The notes under the pieces were generated by a model. It saw only the letters and a program-made list of their open reading frames with translations, searched no databases and was not told the DNA's origin. From Clostridia bacterium (lineage in GTDB: Bacteria > Bacillota > Clostridia > Saccharofermentanales > UBA5734): 7,873 nucleotides of DNA. The first letter of the stretch is position 1; each line of letters begins with the position of its first letter. The position numbers were made by a program, and so were the translations under genes. This document shows positions 1 to 6,493 of this stretch, piece by piece. The stretch lies in NCBI GenBank assembly GCA_017997315.1, contig JAGOFF010000104.1:1-7873 (forward strand), in the 5' to 3' direction.

Positions 1-2
1 CA

Positions 3-188
3 TCCGCGACGGCCGGCGCAGCCGTGCTCCTCGGCGAGCGCATGCGGCTGCATCCGGACAGCACCATGACCTATCAACCCGTCGGGGCCGGTTATCTGGA
101 GGCGTTCGATTCGGATCCCGCAGGTTACACCGCCCGGTTGGGTGACTTTCTGCGCCGGTACGCCGACCGGGACTCGAAGCAGGGGTAG
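3..188 (+). CDS. C-terminal fragment of an unidentified protein
   Basis: An open frame enters from the left edge and ends at a TAG at 186-188, giving the last 61 residues of a protein whose start lies outside the window. It is probably real: the third codon positions are strongly G/C, as in the neighbouring genes, and no other gene competes for this stretch. The fragment begins with a small-residue, helix-like segment (SATAGAAVLLGERMRLHP), continues through TMTYQPVGAGYLEAF, and ends in an amphipathic, Arg-rich tail (LGDFLRRYADRD). I see no diagnostic motif and do not recognise the family. It converges on dut with only 10 bases between the two stop codons, and there is no obvious hairpin terminator between them. 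Confidence 0.6.
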   Translation, partial: SATAGAAVLLGERMRLHPDSTMTYQPVGAGYLEAFDSDPAGYTARLGDFLRRYADRDSKQG

Positions 189-198
189 AGCGCGCGGA

Positions 199-717
199 TC
201 AACGGATTCCGGAGTGTCCGAAGCCGCCTCCCCGGTCGGATCCGACATCCGCCACCGATTCTCCCTGCTGCCATCGGATGGTCTCCACCCGCGCCAGAAC
301 CATCTGTGCGATCCGGTCGCCGATACGGATGCGGTAGGTTCCGTGACGGTTCCCTTTGGAGTCGGGTGTCAGCGGTTCCGGCTCGGCGGCCGCCTGTGCG
401 GGATCGCTGGTGTTGGACAGAATCACCCGTATCTCATCCCGGAATCCGGAGTCGATCGTTCCCGGGCTGTTTGGTATCCGCAGCGGGGTATGCAGCGACA
501 ATCCGCTCCGGGGACGGATCTGGATCTCGTATCCGACCGGAATGGCGACCCGGATGCCGGTCGGTACCGCGACCGTCTGTCCGGGTGCGACCAGCGTTTC
601 CTCCGCCGCACGGAGGTCCATGCCCGCGTCTCCTGGATGCGCGTATTCGGGTAATACCGCGTGCGTTCGGCAGCATTCGATGGTGATCGGGACGGACAGA
701 TCCGGATTCGTTGTCAT
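199..717 (-). CDS. dut: dUTP diphosphatase (dUTPase), trimeric type, with an internal insertion
   Basis: Hydrolyses dUTP to dUMP and pyrophosphate, keeping uracil out of DNA and supplying dUMP for thymidylate synthesis; expected to be a cytoplasmic homotrimer. All five family motifs are visible in its 172 residues: motif 1 DAGMDLRA (30-37), motif 2 RPRSGLS (68-74), motif 3 GTIDSGFRDE (86-95), motif 4 RIGDRIAQMVL (131-141) and the Gly-rich C-terminal motif 5 DRGGGFGHSG (161-170). Motif 3 has Phe92 where the sugar-contacting Tyr is usual. Motif 5 departs slightly from the common RGxGGFGSTG form. Between motifs 3 and 4 (about 101-130) there is a Pro/Ala/Glu-rich loop, roughly 15-20 residues longer than in typical trimeric enzymes. 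The ATG at 717 has an AGGAAGG site nine bases upstream. The gene lies 28 nt behind the U32 gene and is probably the last of that transcript. The identification is secure. Confidence 0.96.
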   Translation of the reverse strand: MTTNPDLSVPITIECCRTHAVLPEYAHPGDAGMDLRAAEETLVAPGQTVAVPTGIRVAIPVGYEIQIRPRSGLSLHTPLRIPNSPGTIDSGFRDEIRVILSNTSDPAQAAAEPEPLTPDSKGNRHGTYRIRIGDRIAQMVLARVETIRWQQGESVADVGSDRGGGFGHSGIR

Positions 718-726
718 GATGTCTTC

Positions 727-733
727 CCTTCCT
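727..733 (-). promoter_or_regulatory. ribosome binding site of dut
   Basis: The minus strand reads AGGAAGG followed by nine bases and then the ATG at 717. It lies in the short gap after the U32 stop codon and supports the dut start used here. Confidence 0.75.
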
Positions 734-745
734 GACGGTATAGAT

Positions 746-3289
746 CTATTTCTCTGACAGCGTTTTCATGAGGTCGCGTAAATGGTTCAGATCCTCCGGT
801 ACCGCATTCCACTGAAGCGCGGTACGCAGGAATGCGACCAGCTTGTTCCGTTCCTCTTTCGTTTCGTTGTAAAACGCCAGACGCCAGACGACGCCGGCCG
901 CGTTCCCCTGCGCGGCTTGCCGCTGCAGGAGTCCGAAGCGTTCCAGCCACTCGATACGGGTTTCCGTACGCGCGGACAGGATATCGACCGTACACTTGCC
1001 AGGATGGCACACGACGGGATACCATCGTCCGCGATCGTCCCGCAGGCTGTAGGAACCTCCAAGGCATATCCCTGAAGCGGCCGGATCCGTGCACGCGTTC
1101 TTGCCGACCGGGCAGCTGTGGCTGTACATCACGCCGATCCGGCCATACACCGGGATCTCGGCTGCACAGAGCGGGGACGCCGCTTCCAGCATGTCCGCCG
1201 CCTCGGTGACGCCCGCTTCATGCGACAAGGCGACGCTCTCCATCCCCGCATCGGCATGGCAGCGGAAAGCCGCGGCATTGTAAGTGTTTCCGCCTGGCTC
1301 CAGCCCCCTCCGCAGTCCGGTGGCGATCCGGTGGATATCGAGGGTTCGGGACCGGATGCCGGCCAACCCGATCTCCCGGAGGGACTCCAGCCGGTCCAGC
1401 ACATCCGTCAGATCCGGGCCGTTCAATCCGGGGGGGAGGACCGCATGCACACGGCATCCCGGTTCCGCTTCCTTCAATGCCCGGATCCGGGCTTCCCTGG
1501 CTTCACGCCCTGAGCCGGAAAGCAGTTCCCGCGCGGGAAACAGGTAGTCGTCCGCTCCGCAGGCCGGATGGCCGTCCTGCGGCCAGGTCCAGAAAAACAC
1601 GGTGATCCGGGGGCCGGACATCCGGTCCCCAGGATCTTCCGGGGCGTTCTGCCGGTGGACGGCTGCGGATGCGGCCGTGACGCCGGCCGGGGTCTCACTG
1701 GGGATTGTTCTCCGATAGGATCCGCTCAGGGAATCCAGCAGCTGATCCAGCACTTCCCGGCGCATCGCATTGAGCGTCGCGACGCCGGCACGGGGTTCCG
1801 GACCGTCCAGCGACACGCACAGGATCCGGAACGGAGTCTGTCCGGATTTGGACAGCTGGGCGGTTACCCGGGATGCAGGCAGCGGCGGCACCGTTTCAGC
1901 CGGACGGGCGGTTGAGGCGGAAATTTCCGTGCCGTCCGGTGTAACGCATTGAGCGGTCAGCCGGATTCCGGACTCCGAAGTTTCCAGACGCAGCGACGCG
2001 GCGGTCTTTCTGCGGTCCGCCGCGGCGGCCTCCCTTTCCGCAGCGGCATCGGTCATCCGGTACAGGATGTCGCCGGTGCGGATCGACCGCAGGATGTCCG
2101 GATGAAAACCCTTGATGCGGAAGCCTGACGGGAGGACTTCCACGATGCCGGCCGGAGCGCTCGCCACGTCTTCCAGTACCCTGCGCACCGCGAGGACATC
2201 GCCGCGGGCCGGAACCGGCCGGACTCCGTCCGACGGCTTGTCGCGGAGGATCTCCAGAATGCCGGCGTCCGCCCGGACGGCTTCCACTGCGCCGATCCGG
2301 ACGCCATGACTCCCCGGACGTACGCCGGAGCGTGTTCCGGGACCCCTCCGGTCCGTCAGGAAATCATCGGTGAACGACCCGCCGCGGTTGAACGCCTGAA
2401 GGAGCCGCTGTCCGTCCTCAGGCTCCGGCGTCCCGTCCAGCGCCCTTCGGTAGACGGCGACCGCCGTTCCGACATAACCGGGGGAACGCAGTCTGCCCTC
2501 GATCTTGAACGAGGACACTCCCGTGTCGACCAACGCCTGCACATGACGGTACAGGCTTTGATCCTTGAGGGACATCCGGGGCTGACTGCCTGTCTCCACG
2601 GACTCCCGATCGCCGTTTTCCAGACGGTAGGAGAGGCGGCAGGGCTGCGCACAGGCTCCACGGTTGGCGCTTCTTCCCCCCTGCAACGCACTCATGAGGC
2701 ATTGTCCGGAGAAACAGACGCACAGCGCGCCGTGGATAAACACTTCGGTTTCCACGCCGATCCCGGCAGCGTACGCCGTCAGTGCGCGGACCTCTCCCAT
2801 CGTCAGTTCCCGCGGAAGGATCACGCGGGAAATCCCGAGATCCCGGGCGGCCAGAATCCCGGGCTCGTTTCCGATCGACATCTGTGTGCTCGCGAACAGC
2901 CGGATCCCGGGCATGCGCCTGCGGATTCCGTCGAGCAGCCCGACATCCTGCAGGATCAATGCATCCGCACCGATCCGGTATGCGGATTCCGCCAGCCGGA
3001 GCGCGGCATCCATCTCGGTGTCGGCAATCAGCGTGTTGATCGCCAGATAGGCCCGGGCGGAATGCGCATGCAGAAAATCGACCGCTTCCGCAAGCTGATC
3101 ATCGTCGAAGTTGGATGCCTTTGCGCGTGCATTGAAAGAGCGGGCTCCGAAGTATACCGCGTCCGCTCCGTTTTTCACGGCGATACGGAGTGTATCCATG
3201 TCTCCTGCCGGAGCCAGGAGCTCGACCCGGCTCCGTTGCGGCGGTCCGGAGCATGGAAGGATTTCCTGTGGAGCGACGGGGCTACTCAT
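746..3289 (-). CDS. U32 family protein with DUF3656-type region (RlhA/TrhP-like RNA hydroxylase, annotated 'peptidase U32')
   Basis: An 847-residue member of the U32 family. Characterised relatives hydroxylate RNA (E. coli RlhA on 23S rRNA; TrhP proteins on tRNA wobble uridine), though many databases still call them collagenase-like peptidases. The N-terminal half is classic: VELLAPAGD (22-30), GADAVYFGAR (41-50), FIHGALCVCFSGQC (184-197), the NRGACAQPCR signature (209-218) and FKIEGRLRSPGYV (261-273). Cys190, 192, 197, 213 and 217 form the conserved cysteine group proposed to hold an iron-sulfur centre. FNRG follows at 300-303. Residues about 475-520 (QTPFRI, then TLNAMRREVL) resemble the DUF3656 region. 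The last 280 residues look like a diverged second U32-like half, with GNTYNAAAF (667-675) and a second Cys cluster at 726-766. The start overlaps the zapA stop by eight bases (ATGAGTAG), implying translational coupling. The family is certain; whether the substrate is rRNA or tRNA is not. Confidence 0.93.
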   Translation of the reverse strand: MSSPVAPQEILPCSGPPQRSRVELLAPAGDMDTLRIAVKNGADAVYFGARSFNARAKASNFDDDQLAEAVDFLHAHSARAYLAINTLIADTEMDAALRLAESAYRIGADALILQDVGLLDGIRRRMPGIRLFASTQMSIGNEPGILAARDLGISRVILPRELTMGEVRALTAYAAGIGVETEVFIHGALCVCFSGQCLMSALQGGRSANRGACAQPCRLSYRLENGDRESVETGSQPRMSLKDQSLYRHVQALVDTGVSSFKIEGRLRSPGYVGTAVAVYRRALDGTPEPEDGQRLLQAFNRGGSFTDDFLTDRRGPGTRSGVRPGSHGVRIGAVEAVRADAGILEILRDKPSDGVRPVPARGDVLAVRRVLEDVASAPAGIVEVLPSGFRIKGFHPDILRSIRTGDILYRMTDAAAEREAAAADRRKTAASLRLETSESGIRLTAQCVTPDGTEISASTARPAETVPPLPASRVTAQLSKSGQTPFRILCVSLDGPEPRAGVATLNAMRREVLDQLLDSLSGSYRRTIPSETPAGVTAASAAVHRQNAPEDPGDRMSGPRITVFFWTWPQDGHPACGADDYLFPARELLSGSGREAREARIRALKEAEPGCRVHAVLPPGLNGPDLTDVLDRLESLREIGLAGIRSRTLDIHRIATGLRRGLEPGGNTYNAAAFRCHADAGMESVALSHEAGVTEAADMLEAASPLCAAEIPVYGRIGVMYSHSCPVGKNACTDPAASGICLGGSYSLRDDRGRWYPVVCHPGKCTVDILSARTETRIEWLERFGLLQRQAAQGNAAGVVWRLAFYNETKEERNKLVAFLRTALQWNAVPEDLNHLRDLMKTLSEK

Positions 3290-3983
3290 CCCGGATCAGG
3301 TCCTCGATCCCGGCCTGGATGAACCCGCGCGGCTTCTCGCGGATCGGATCCGGTTCCGCACCGGGAGAGGCCTCCCTTGCCGGCGGAATCTCGTCGGACC
3401 GCTGCGTGTCCTCCCCATCGGATGCGGGCCGCTGCTCCGCGGCTGTATTCCGGGGATCGTCTTCCAGGATCCGCGGGTCCAGGACAAACGTGATGTTGCC
3501 GGTCGTGTGACGTTCCGCCGATGGAACCGACAGGGATGGCTCCACCACTGTCGGGGCATTCTCCGACGGCATGGGTGCCGGCTCCGCGGATCCGGGGACA
3601 GCGGTCGGACCTGCGGAACCCGGAGCCGGAGAATCCTGCGCAGACACCCTCGAGCGGCGGATTTCCTGCAGCAGGATCGCATTCTGTTCCCGGAGTCCGG
3701 CGATCTCCCTGCGGAGCGAGGCCTGCTTCGCGTCGGCTTCCGTCGATACGGCTGACGCCGCCGCGAGCTCGGCTGCGATCCTCTCCCGTTCCGCAGTCGC
3801 GTTGACCAGTGCCAGGACGGTACTTGCGGACAGGCTCAGGGACGGATTCGCCGCACGGACGTTGTCAACGAGGCGCTCCGCCGCGTCGACCGCCCGCTCG
3901 ATCATCGTATCCGACTCCGAGGAAACCAGCGTATAGGTGACATCGGCAATTCGAACCGTGATTTTACGCACTTTATCTCCCAT
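3282..3983 (-). CDS. zapA: ZapA-like cell division protein with a long C-terminal extension
   Basis: ZapA proteins bind and bundle FtsZ and stabilise the Z ring. Residues 6-70 fit the family: KITVRIADVTYTLVSSES, then a helix beginning IERAVDAAERLVDNV, then NPSLSLSASTVLALVNATAE, which matches the usual 'NP.ls...vavLaALNiad' pattern. Residues about 65-112 are charged and helix-prone, as expected for the coiled coil. What follows is unusual: about 120 residues rich in Pro, Ala, Ser and Glu, probably disordered, with a short hydrophobic patch ITFVLDPRIL (164-173) and an end ENDing in GFIQAGIEDLIRDE. ZapA is normally about 85-130 residues; this one is 233. I chose the ATG at 3983 because GGGAGAGG lies seven bases upstream. 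An in-frame GTG at 4037 sits at the predicted transcription start. The position immediately before a U32 gene is typical of Clostridia and supports the call. Confidence 0.82.
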   Translation of the reverse strand: MGDKVRKITVRIADVTYTLVSSESDTMIERAVDAAERLVDNVRAANPSLSLSASTVLALVNATAERERIAAELAAASAVSTEADAKQASLRREIAGLREQNAILLQEIRRSRVSAQDSPAPGSAGPTAVPGSAEPAPMPSENAPTVVEPSLSVPSAERHTTGNITFVLDPRILEDDPRNTAAEQRPASDGEDTQRSDEIPPAREASPGAEPDPIREKPRGFIQAGIEDLIRDE

Positions 3984-3990
3984 CTCGCGA

Positions 3991-3998
3991 CCTCTCCC
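3991..3998 (-). promoter_or_regulatory. ribosome binding site deciding the zapA start
   Basis: The minus strand reads GGGAGAGG with seven bases to the ATG at 3983. The alternative upstream GTG at 4037 has no comparable site, so this element favours the shorter protein. Confidence 0.7.
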
Positions 3999-4042
3999 GG
4001 CTGTTTTGGCGTCTCCGCCCGCCGCGGTTGCCGTCACTCCAC

Positions 4043-4048
4043 ATTATA
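4043..4048 (-). promoter_or_regulatory. candidate -10 box upstream of zapA
   Basis: A perfect TATAAT on the minus strand lies between the rsmA stop and zapA. A start about seven bases on would give a leader of roughly 50 nt before the zapA ATG. The -35 side is weak: a TTGACG at 4073-4078 is 24 bases away, too far for the usual 16-18 spacing, and only a GGGGTT/GGGTTT stretch stands at the right distance. This is an inference from one hexamer in otherwise GC-rich DNA. It would separate zapA-U32-dut from capA-rsmA. Confidence 0.45.
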
Positions 4049-4074
4049 ATACACGGATGTACGGAAACCCCGCG

Positions 4075-4962
4075 TCAACGGCCGTCGCCGGAGTGCTCCA
4101 ATGCATGGTACAGGCGGACAAAGTCCTCCGCCGTCATTTCCTCCGCGCGAAGCGCGTCCGGCATGCCGAGAGCCGCCTCGATCCGGTTCCAGTCCGCAAT
4201 CCGGCGCTCATCCAGGTATCCCGAAGCGGCCAGGGAGTTGTACAGCCTTTTTCGGCGATGTGCAAACGCGGCGTCGGCCAACGTCAGCAGGTCGGACGGA
4301 TTCAGCCCCTCCGGCAAGGATGCGGCGGGCTTGCGGACCGCCTGGACGACCATGGAATCGACGCCAGGCTGCGGATGGAATGCATGGGGAGGAACACGGA
4401 ACGCGCTCCGCACATTGAAAAAGGCTTCCAGACAGACCGCCACAGGACCGTACGAACCGCTTCCCGGTGGTGCGGTCAGGCGCGCCGCCGCCTCCTTTTG
4501 AAGCAGAAAGACCATGGAGCTGCACTCCGGGAGGCAGATCAACAGTTTCCGCAGGATGGGCGTCGTGATGTAGTACGGCACGTTCGCCGCGACGTGGATC
4601 CGGAAACCGGGCAGTTCCGGCACCGCCGCGGCAATTCCTTCCGCCAGATCGAATTCCATGAAGTCCGCGCGGACCAGCGTAACGTTGTCCACCCCCTGCA
4701 GCGTCTCGCGAAGAGCGGGAATCAGGGCGCGGTCGATCTCCACGGTCAGTACCCGGCCCGCGCGTTCCGCCAGGCGGATCGTCAGCGCGCCCAGGCCGGG
4801 CCCGATCTCGACCACCAGATCTCCGGTTCCCGCCGTGCACAATGCGGCGATGTCGGCGGCTATGTTCTCGTCGATCAGAAAATTCTGGCCCAGCCGCCGG
4901 TTGGGCTTGATTCCGAACCGATCCAGCCGCTCTCGGGTTTTTATACGGTTCATCCCGGTCAT
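4075..4962 (-). CDS. rsmA: 16S rRNA (adenine(1518)-N6/adenine(1519)-N6)-dimethyltransferase RsmA (KsgA)
   Basis: Uses S-adenosylmethionine to dimethylate two adjacent adenines in the 3' terminal hairpin of 16S rRNA during late small-subunit assembly; loss of the enzyme gives kasugamycin resistance in known bacteria. The 295 residues show RRLGQNFLID (22-31), SAM motif I VVEIGPGLGALT (50-61), the acidic motif II end VEIDRALIP (74-82), RADFMEFDL (98-106), the catalytic NVPYYITTPIL (127-137; NLPY is commoner), then HAFHPQPGVDSMVV (193-206) and the C-terminal helical domain with AFAHRRKRLYNSL (232-244). Length matches the usual 270-295. The ATG at 4962 follows an AGGATGGG-like stretch; ATG at 4953, three codons later, is an equally possible start. 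It begins 13 nt after the capA stop, so the two are probably cotranscribed. The conserved domain starts after these codons, so the open frame back to 5121 is not used. Confidence 0.96.
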   Translation of the reverse strand: MTGMNRIKTRERLDRFGIKPNRRLGQNFLIDENIAADIAALCTAGTGDLVVEIGPGLGALTIRLAERAGRVLTVEIDRALIPALRETLQGVDNVTLVRADFMEFDLAEGIAAAVPELPGFRIHVAANVPYYITTPILRKLLICLPECSSMVFLLQKEAAARLTAPPGSGSYGPVAVCLEAFFNVRSAFRVPPHAFHPQPGVDSMVVQAVRKPAASLPEGLNPSDLLTLADAAFAHRRKRLYNSLAASGYLDERRIADWNRIEAALGMPDALRAEEMTAEDFVRLYHALEHSGDGR

Positions 4963-4975
4963 CCCATCCTGTCCG

Positions 4976-6367
4976 TCATGGTTGCGCCTCGGACACCGGC
5001 AGGGATTCCGTACCGGTGCAGCCGGACAGAACCGATAGCGTATTGGACAGCGAGTTTTCGAGCTGGGCTCCGGTTGCATTGAAGGATTCCGGATCGACGA
5101 GGCCGCGGCGTACCGGCACAACCTGATAATGCCGACGCTCCCCGGTAAGCCAACGATTGCAGTAAATCGGGATATACTCGCCGGAAGCGACCGTCGTCAC
5201 TCCCAGACTATCCCTCCGGATCGTCACCCTGGCCAGGATTCCGTCCCGATATCGTGCATTGTGGACACTGCCGTCCATGCCGGACAGCATGTTTCCGGTC
5301 GAGTAGTACACCAGCGTGGAACGCCCCGTCACCGCAGACTCGATGACCCCGATCCCGTGGACCAGATGGGGGTGATCGCCGACGATGACGTCCACCCCGC
5401 AATCCGCCAGGTCGCGGGCAAGTTCTTCCACATAGGGGGAGGGCACCAGGCGCGTCGTTTCCAGATGCGCATACGCCGCCGGATCCAGATCGTCCGTCCA
5501 GCTGTAGTCTTCACCCCAATGAATGAAAAAGACCACCGCTTCCGCTCCGTGCTCCCGCAGCAGCGCCGCACGGGCGAACATCTCCTGGCGGTCACGTTCG
5601 TACAGGTCGGTGCGGTACGGATTGAACGAGTCGATGAGTTCGGCCGCGCCGTCGGGCATCGGAATCGCGTTGAGCGCCCGTATTCCCTCGGCGTACTCCG
5701 CGTCTGTACCCGGGGTCTCGAAGGTGAATCCGGCAAACCCGATCCGGATCCCGTTGACCTCCACGATGGAGAAAGATTCCGAAGCGGTATCCGGACGGGT
5801 TCCGATCGTTTCGAATCCGAAATCCCGGAACACCTTCGCCGTTCTCTGAACGCCTTCCAGTCCCGTGTCGATCGTATGGTTGTTCGCGGTGGTCATCATG
5901 CGGAACCCGGCGTTCCACAGCGCCGGGACGATATCATCCGGGCCGCTGAACCGGGGAAACCCCGAAAAGGCTCCTCCTCCGAGAGTCCCTTCGTAATCCG
6001 CGACCGCGTATCCGTCGTCCAGTATTCCATCAAGGAAGGTGAAGCACTCCGAATAGTCATAATGCCCCTCCGCATCCGGGGGATAGTTGAAAAAAGTATC
6101 GTGCAGAAGCACGTCCCCGGCGCCGTAGATCACCGCTTCCGCCGGGGGCGGAGGCGTTGGCGTCGGGATTGGTGTGGGGAGCGGCGTTACGGTAGGAACA
6201 GCGGTGGTTGCGGCGGGGGTCGGAACCGGCGTGGCGGACGCTGTCCAGGAAACCGTCGGAATCCCGGACGGTTCGGTCGGCGTACCGGCGGCACGGCATC
6301 CGGTGACGGCGAGGCAGGCCGCCAGACACAGCAACACCGCCGCAAAGGACTGCATGGTTTTCTTCAA
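4976..6367 (-). CDS. CapA/PgsA-like lipoprotein, metallophosphoesterase fold
   Basis: Begins with a lipoprotein signal peptide: two Lys, a hydrophobic core (SFAAVLLCLAACLA) and lipobox VTGC with lipidated Cys24. A Pro/Thr linker (about 44-75) then leads to a domain anchored outside the membrane. The domain has the metal-site signatures of the CapA family: GAGDVLLHD (82-90), VADYEGTL (122-129), TANNHTIDTG (160-169), FIHWGEDY (281-288), GDHPHLVHG (330-338) and YSTGNMLSG (355-363). CapA proteins are linked to poly-gamma-glutamate capsule in Bacillus, but many solitary homologues have no proven role, and no pgsB or pgsC partner is visible here. Start: TTG at 6367, with AGGGAGG nine bases upstream and the two Lys codons directly after it. 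The frame is open back to 6535, but that extension would bury the signal peptide, and ATG 6355 is too far from the ribosome site. The protein is 463 residues. It is first of a probable capA-rsmA pair. Confidence 0.92.
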   Translation of the reverse strand: MKKTMQSFAAVLLCLAACLAVTGCRAAGTPTEPSGIPTVSWTASATPVPTPAATTAVPTVTPLPTPIPTPTPPPPAEAVIYGAGDVLLHDTFFNYPPDAEGHYDYSECFTFLDGILDDGYAVADYEGTLGGGAFSGFPRFSGPDDIVPALWNAGFRMMTTANNHTIDTGLEGVQRTAKVFRDFGFETIGTRPDTASESFSIVEVNGIRIGFAGFTFETPGTDAEYAEGIRALNAIPMPDGAAELIDSFNPYRTDLYERDRQEMFARAALLREHGAEAVVFFIHWGEDYSWTDDLDPAAYAHLETTRLVPSPYVEELARDLADCGVDVIVGDHPHLVHGIGVIESAVTGRSTLVYYSTGNMLSGMDGSVHNARYRDGILARVTIRRDSLGVTTVASGEYIPIYCNRWLTGERRHYQVVPVRRGLVDPESFNATGAQLENSLSNTLSVLSGCTGTESLPVSEAQP

Positions 6368-6376
6368 GACGCTTGT

Positions 6377-6383
6377 CCTCCCT
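6377..6383 (-). promoter_or_regulatory. ribosome binding site deciding the TTG start of the CapA-like gene
   Basis: The minus strand reads AGGGAGG with nine bases to the TTG at 6367. The next ATG (6355) would lie 21 bases away. This is the main reason for choosing a TTG start. Confidence 0.75.
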
Positions 6384-6456
6384 CTCTGCCGATCGGCCGC
6401 CGCCGGTACCACGGTGCCGCGGGCAACCCGGTGTCCGTGCCGGCCAGCGGTTTCTT

Positions 6457-6468
6457 CCATTATAATGG
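6457..6468. promoter_or_regulatory. palindromic TATAAT element between capA and murE
   Basis: CCATTATAATGG is a perfect 12-base palindrome in the 126-base divergent gap, so both strands carry a TATAAT. On the + strand it sits at 6461-6466, and a start a few bases on would leave a very short leader just ahead of the murE ribosome site. On the minus strand it sits at 6459-6464, about 75 nt before the capA ribosome site. No good -35 hexamer is seen at 16-18 bases on either side (TGCCGG on the + side is the nearest). It is a plausible shared promoter core or operator; direction of use is unproven. Confidence 0.5.
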
Positions 6469-6476
6469 ATGGCGAC

Positions 6477-6484
6477 AAGGAGGG
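6477..6484 (+). promoter_or_regulatory. ribosome binding site of murE
   Basis: AAGGAGGG, near-perfect complementarity to the 16S rRNA 3' end, lies nine bases before the ATG at 6494. It fixes the murE start. Confidence 0.85.
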
Positions 6485-6493
6485 TACTCCAGC

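Noticed and set aside
189..198. A terminator between the convergent stops
   Set aside because: Ten bases are too few, and neither side shows a GC stem followed by a T run. Any terminator would have to lie inside the genes, and none is visible.
235..246. Perfect palindrome GTCGGATCCGAC
   Set aside because: It is inside dut coding sequence (Val-Gly-Ser-Asp) and is what the prevailing codon choice would give by chance; no partner site or spacing supports a regulatory role.
142..757. Overlapping + strand open frames opposite dut
   Set aside because: All are shadows of the five-motif dUTPase on the other strand.
2306..3322. A 338-codon open frame on the + strand
   Set aside because: Antisense to the conserved N-terminal domain of the U32 gene, with no domain signature and no ribosome binding site that persuades.
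3984..4037. GTG start for zapA at 4037
   Set aside because: It lies at or before the expected transcription start from the TATAAT at 4043-4048 and has no ribosome binding site; the ATG at 3983 has one.
3937..5082. A 381-codon open frame on the + strand
   Set aside because: It lies antisense to rsmA and the start of zapA, which have unmistakable family motifs. Its translation is Arg/Gln/His-rich with no recognisable domain, as expected from the complement of GC-rich coding DNA.
4963..5121. An N-terminal extension of rsmA into capA
   Set aside because: The extra residues match no part of the RsmA family and would overlap capA by about 146 bases; internal ATGs at 4962 or 4953 give a normal-length protein.
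6404..6419. Imperfect inverted repeat in the capA leader (CGGTACC / GGTGCCG)
   Set aside because: Only seven base pairs with a mismatch and a two-base loop, so too tight for a stable hairpin or a riboswitch.
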